Assembly (NCBI GenBank): GCA_947253405.1
Contig: CAMXZF010000026.1
Coordinates: forward strand, 1-8,224
Origin: an uncultured Candidatus Saccharibacteria bacterium
GTDB lineage: Bacteria; Patescibacteriota; Saccharimonadia; Saccharimonadales; Saccharimonadaceae
Direction: 5' to 3'
Length of the DNA: 8,224 nucleotides
Part shown: positions 7,151-8,224 of the stretch, piece by piece
How positions within the stretch are numbered: the stretch's first letter is position 1
How the letters are laid out: every line of letters starts with the position of its first letter
The notes under the pieces: generated by a model
What the model was told of the DNA's origin: nothing
Databases searched by the model: none
The model's input: the letters and a program-made list of their open reading frames with translations, nothing else
Position numbers and translations under genes: made by a program

Positions 7151-7159
7151 ATTATAGCA
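7151..7159 (-). promoter_or_regulatory. Extended -10 promoter of the 150-residue gene/ATPase operon, leaderless start
   Basis: The minus strand reads TGCTATAAT, a consensus TATAAT with a TGn extension. Eight nt follow before the ATG at 7142, so initiation would fall at or within about 2 nt of the start codon. No -35 match is obvious. It lies in the 74-nt gap after the membrane-protein gene, making the 150-residue gene and the ATPase one transcription unit. Confidence 0.6.
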
Positions 7160-7216
7160 TAATCTTAATGATTTTATGTAGAAAACTATACATATATCAA
7201 CCCACAATTAAATACT

Positions 7217-7618
7217 TTATAAGTGCTTTAAAGCGTAGAACACTGCTAATACTTCAGTCAAGACGATTAAGCTAACATCGATAAACCCTAATTTACCTAT
7301 AGAATTCAAAGATATTAAAAATATCGGGGTTAAGGCTAGGATTGATGTCACCACTAAAAGACGACGATAAAAACGTTTTAATCTTTTATTTATAGTGGCA
7401 TCCTGCCTTCTAGGAAAAATCAGACGATAGACATAATCGCAAAGTAAAGCTAGCAAAGTAAAGCTAGCAAAAGTAAATATATATATCAAAACCAACACCA
7501 ATAATATTATTGCCGGTCCGCCACCGCTAGGATTAGTTAGGCTTAATAAAAAAAATAGCGCCATCAATGATATGATGGCTGCTGTCAAAGAAGTTATAGC
7601 TATTGTTTTTCGCCTCAT
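7217..7618 (-). CDS. Uncharacterised four-helix membrane protein
   Basis: This 133-residue protein has no family I can name. Four hydrophobic segments are visible at about 6-27, 35-60, 88-106 and 111-131. Between the second and third lies a strongly basic loop, RLIFPRRQDATINKRLKRFYRR (start 65), which by the positive-inside rule places that loop in the cytoplasm. The N-terminus MRRK is also basic, consistent with an even number of helices and both ends inside. A Pro/Gly-rich turn, TNPSGGGP, joins helices 1 and 2. The codons of helix 2 (about 50-60) contain a 14-nt tandem repeat. The ATG at 7618 has no Shine-Dalgarno; AT-rich -10-like sequences (for example TATATT at 7638-7633) lie close upstream but are not convincing. 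It precedes the ATPase transcription unit on the same strand and may be a membrane partner, but this is only neighbourhood evidence. Confidence 0.75.
   Translation of the reverse strand: MRRKTIAITSLTAAIISLMALFFLLSLTNPSGGGPAIILLVLVLIYIFTFASFTLLALLCDYVYRLIFPRRQDATINKRLKRFYRRLLVVTSILALTPIFLISLNSIGKLGFIDVSLIVLTEVLAVFYALKHL
7441..7468. repeat. 14-nt tandem duplication inside the membrane-protein gene
   Basis: AAAGTAAAGCTAGC occurs twice in perfect tandem (7441-7454 and 7455-7468), followed by a partial third copy. The unit is not a multiple of three, so gain or loss of one copy would shift the reading frame of the 133-residue protein. The present frame continues sensibly into a basic loop and two further hydrophobic segments, so this copy number appears to be the functional one. 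Confidence 0.6.
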
Positions 7619-7726
7619 AGTGCTTATAGTTTAATATAATAAAATCTAAAAACCAAACTATTACTACAAGCAGAACGCTCTCACTAAAATTACATTTCTA
7701 TTAAAATAGCTTAAAATTCCATATAA

Positions 7727-7846
7727 GAGAGGCTGTTTAGCCCGTCAAAACATCGTCATGAAGTCTAAAGCGACAATCTCATCCGCCACTTCAAAAAACT
7801 ATTTGGGCGCGAGTCACAACAGTCATTAGGGCTAAACCAGCCTTTC
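7727..7846. repeat. 120-bp element bounded by imperfect terminal inverted repeats
   Basis: The left end GAGAGGCTGTTTAGCCC (7727-7743) and the reverse complement of the right end, GAAAGGCTGGTTTAGCCC (7829-7846), differ by one base and one insertion. The arms enclose about 85 bp. Each arm also contains a small self-hairpin of the form GGCT-n-AGCC. Inside, on the minus strand, GAAGT and ACTTC pair around a GGCG/CGCT stem with one G-U wobble. The layout suits a miniature inverted-repeat (MITE-like) element or the basal helix of a folded RNA. No matching target duplication is evident at the two ends, and no transposase is present. Confidence 0.4.
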
Positions 7847-8040
7847 ACTGACCGCTCCTTTCGGAGCATAATTTTGCGGAGCTAATTAATAAAAATTAAT
7901 TTACGCTCAACGCTTCGTGACAGAGTGGTAGTATTATTTATAAGATTAACACTACCACTACCGCCACGAATACTAAGCTGTGGACGAGCGACTTATTATA
8001 AACACTCTTGCGCTCTCGCTTCAACCTAGCAAAAGTGTGT
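7731..8040 (-). ncRNA. Candidate structured RNA or long leader, unidentified
   Basis: The 7619-8062 interval contains no convincing gene but is rich in secondary structure. On the minus strand from the 5' side there are: a 10-bp hairpin pairing 8038-8029 with 8011-8002, including one G-U pair; a long arm with CGCTC/GAGCG (7990-7986 with 7908-7904), TTCGTG/CACGAA (7970-7965 with 7919-7914) and AGTGGTAGT/ACTACCACT (7959-7951 with 7932-7924); a GCTCC-GAAA-GGAGC tetraloop hairpin (7867-7854); and the long-range helix at 7842-7829 with 7743-7731. The GNRA loop and G-U pair occur only if the minus strand is transcribed, and an extended -10 lies just upstream. I find no tmRNA, RNase P or SRP signatures. 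It could be an independent RNA or the 5' leader of the 133-residue gene. Exact ends are unknown. Confidence 0.38.
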
Positions 8041-8044
8041 CATT

Positions 8045-8053
8045 TTTATAACA
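8045..8053 (-). promoter_or_regulatory. Possible extended -10 for the structured region
   Basis: The minus strand reads TGTTATAAA, a weaker relative of the TGCTANNAT sites elsewhere in the window. Initiation would be near 8038, exactly where the first 10-bp hairpin begins. TTGACC at 8066-8061 resembles a -35 box, but its 10-nt spacing is too short to pair with this -10. Confidence 0.3.
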
Positions 8054-8062
8054 CATTTACGG

Positions 8063-8140
8063 TCAATGTTTTTTATTAAATAAAGTGCTAGCTGATCGAC
8101 TTTTAAGTTTTAATAAAACTATTTTGTTTTTGTTAGCCAT
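8063..8140 (-). CDS. Possible 25-residue basic peptide
   Basis: An ATG at 8140 opens a 25-codon frame ending in TGA (8065-8063). The peptide is strongly basic, beginning MANKNKIVLLKLKS and ending FNKKH. The N-terminus faintly resembles that of ribosomal protein bL33 (MA-x-KN...LKS), but bL33 is about 50 residues, and the C-terminal half does not match in this or the neighbouring frames. If it is bL33 it would be a truncated or decayed copy. No clear Shine-Dalgarno is present (only GAAAG about 10 nt upstream), and the end of genomic sequence lies 30 nt upstream, so no promoter can be assessed. A chance ORF in AT-rich DNA is quite possible. Confidence 0.25.
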   Translation of the reverse strand: MANKNKIVLLKLKSRSASTLFNKKH

Positions 8141-8169
8141 TTTTTGTCTTTCAAGCTTACAGTCAATAT

Positions 8170-8224
8170 CTGTCTCTTATACACATCCTGACGCTGCCGA
8201 CGATTCGCCACCGGTGTAGATCTC
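8170..8224. other. Illumina Nextera adapter contamination (not genomic)
   Basis: From 8170 the sequence reads CTGTCTCTTATACACATC, the Tn5 mosaic end used in Nextera libraries. GACGCTGCCGACGA (8190-8203) follows, then a 10-nt index-like stretch (8204-8213) and GTGTAGATCTC (8214-8224), the complement of the start of the P5-side adapter. One extra C at 8187/8188 departs from the standard oligo. Genomic sequence therefore ends at about 8169. This is a library artefact, not a transposon in the organism. Confidence 0.97.

Noticed and set aside
6983..7275. Two further overlapping frames (6983-7207 minus, 7063-7275 plus) around the 150-residue gene
   Set aside because: They conflict with the better supported 150- and 133-residue genes and run through the TGCTATAAT promoter gap. 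No domain or start signal supports them.
7619..8169. tRNA, tmRNA, RNase P, SRP RNA or 5S rRNA in the gene-free interval
   Set aside because: I looked on both strands for a T-arm (GGTTCGAATCC-like), the tmRNA ends, the RNase P GAGGAAAGTCC core, and SRP and 5S signatures, and found none.
1..8169. CRISPR array or complete diversity-generating retroelement
   Set aside because: There are no regularly spaced repeats, no cas-like or reverse transcriptase gene, and no A-rich near-copy of the 3' end of the secreted-protein gene. The only shared piece is GGTAGTGGTAG (in the 3' end of the gene and near 7960-7950), which is too short.
8170..8188. Tn5-type transposon end
   Set aside because: The mosaic end continues directly into Nextera primer, index and P5-side sequence, so it is library adapter.

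Overview
The window is an 8.2-kb assembled fragment of a low-GC bacterial genome, most probably a member of Candidatus Saccharibacteria (TM7) or a close Patescibacteria/CPR relative. This is inferred from three things: a large secreted protein of the kind I associate with this group (signal peptide, IPT/TIG-like domain, C-terminal formylglycine-generating-enzyme-like fold); a membrane-tethered VirD4/TraG-type ATPase lying outside any conjugative operon; and very compact gene spacing. UGA acts as a stop (end of orn) and the Trp codons I read are TGG, which argues against the UGA=Gly code of Gracilibacteria/Absconditabacteria. I could not check the assignment by database search.

All supported genes are on the minus strand, so transcription runs from high to low coordinates. 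Positions 8170-8224 are not genome: they are a Nextera/Illumina P5-side adapter including a 10-nt index. The C-run at 1-9 is probably a poly-G read artefact. From the right: 8063-8140 holds a doubtful 25-codon ORF. About 7727-8053 is gene-poor and highly structured, with a promoter-like site, several long hairpins and a 120-bp segment bounded by inverted repeats; it may be a non-coding RNA or leader, a MITE-like element, or both. Next come a four-helix membrane protein (7217-7618), a proline/glutamine-rich small protein (6690-7142) and the large ATPase (3813-6677), probably working as a unit at the inner membrane. Then follows a two-gene operon of oligoribonuclease (3238-3783) and an MmcQ/YjbR protein (2908-3234). 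Last are the 891-residue exported protein (160-2835) and the first codons of another gene that runs off the left end (1-55).

A repeated promoter signature, an extended -10 of the form TGCTANNAT with no clear -35, precedes four transcription units. In two of them (orn and the 150-residue gene) it lies 6-8 nt before the ATG, so those mRNAs should be leaderless. The two surface-side genes at the left instead have short 5' leaders with purine-rich ribosome-binding sites, and palindromes over their -35 regions. I found no complete undescribed system. The best leads are the structured region at 7727-8053, the leaderless/extended -10 promoter set, and the possibility that the 891-residue protein ends in a hypervariable C-type-lectin-like domain.
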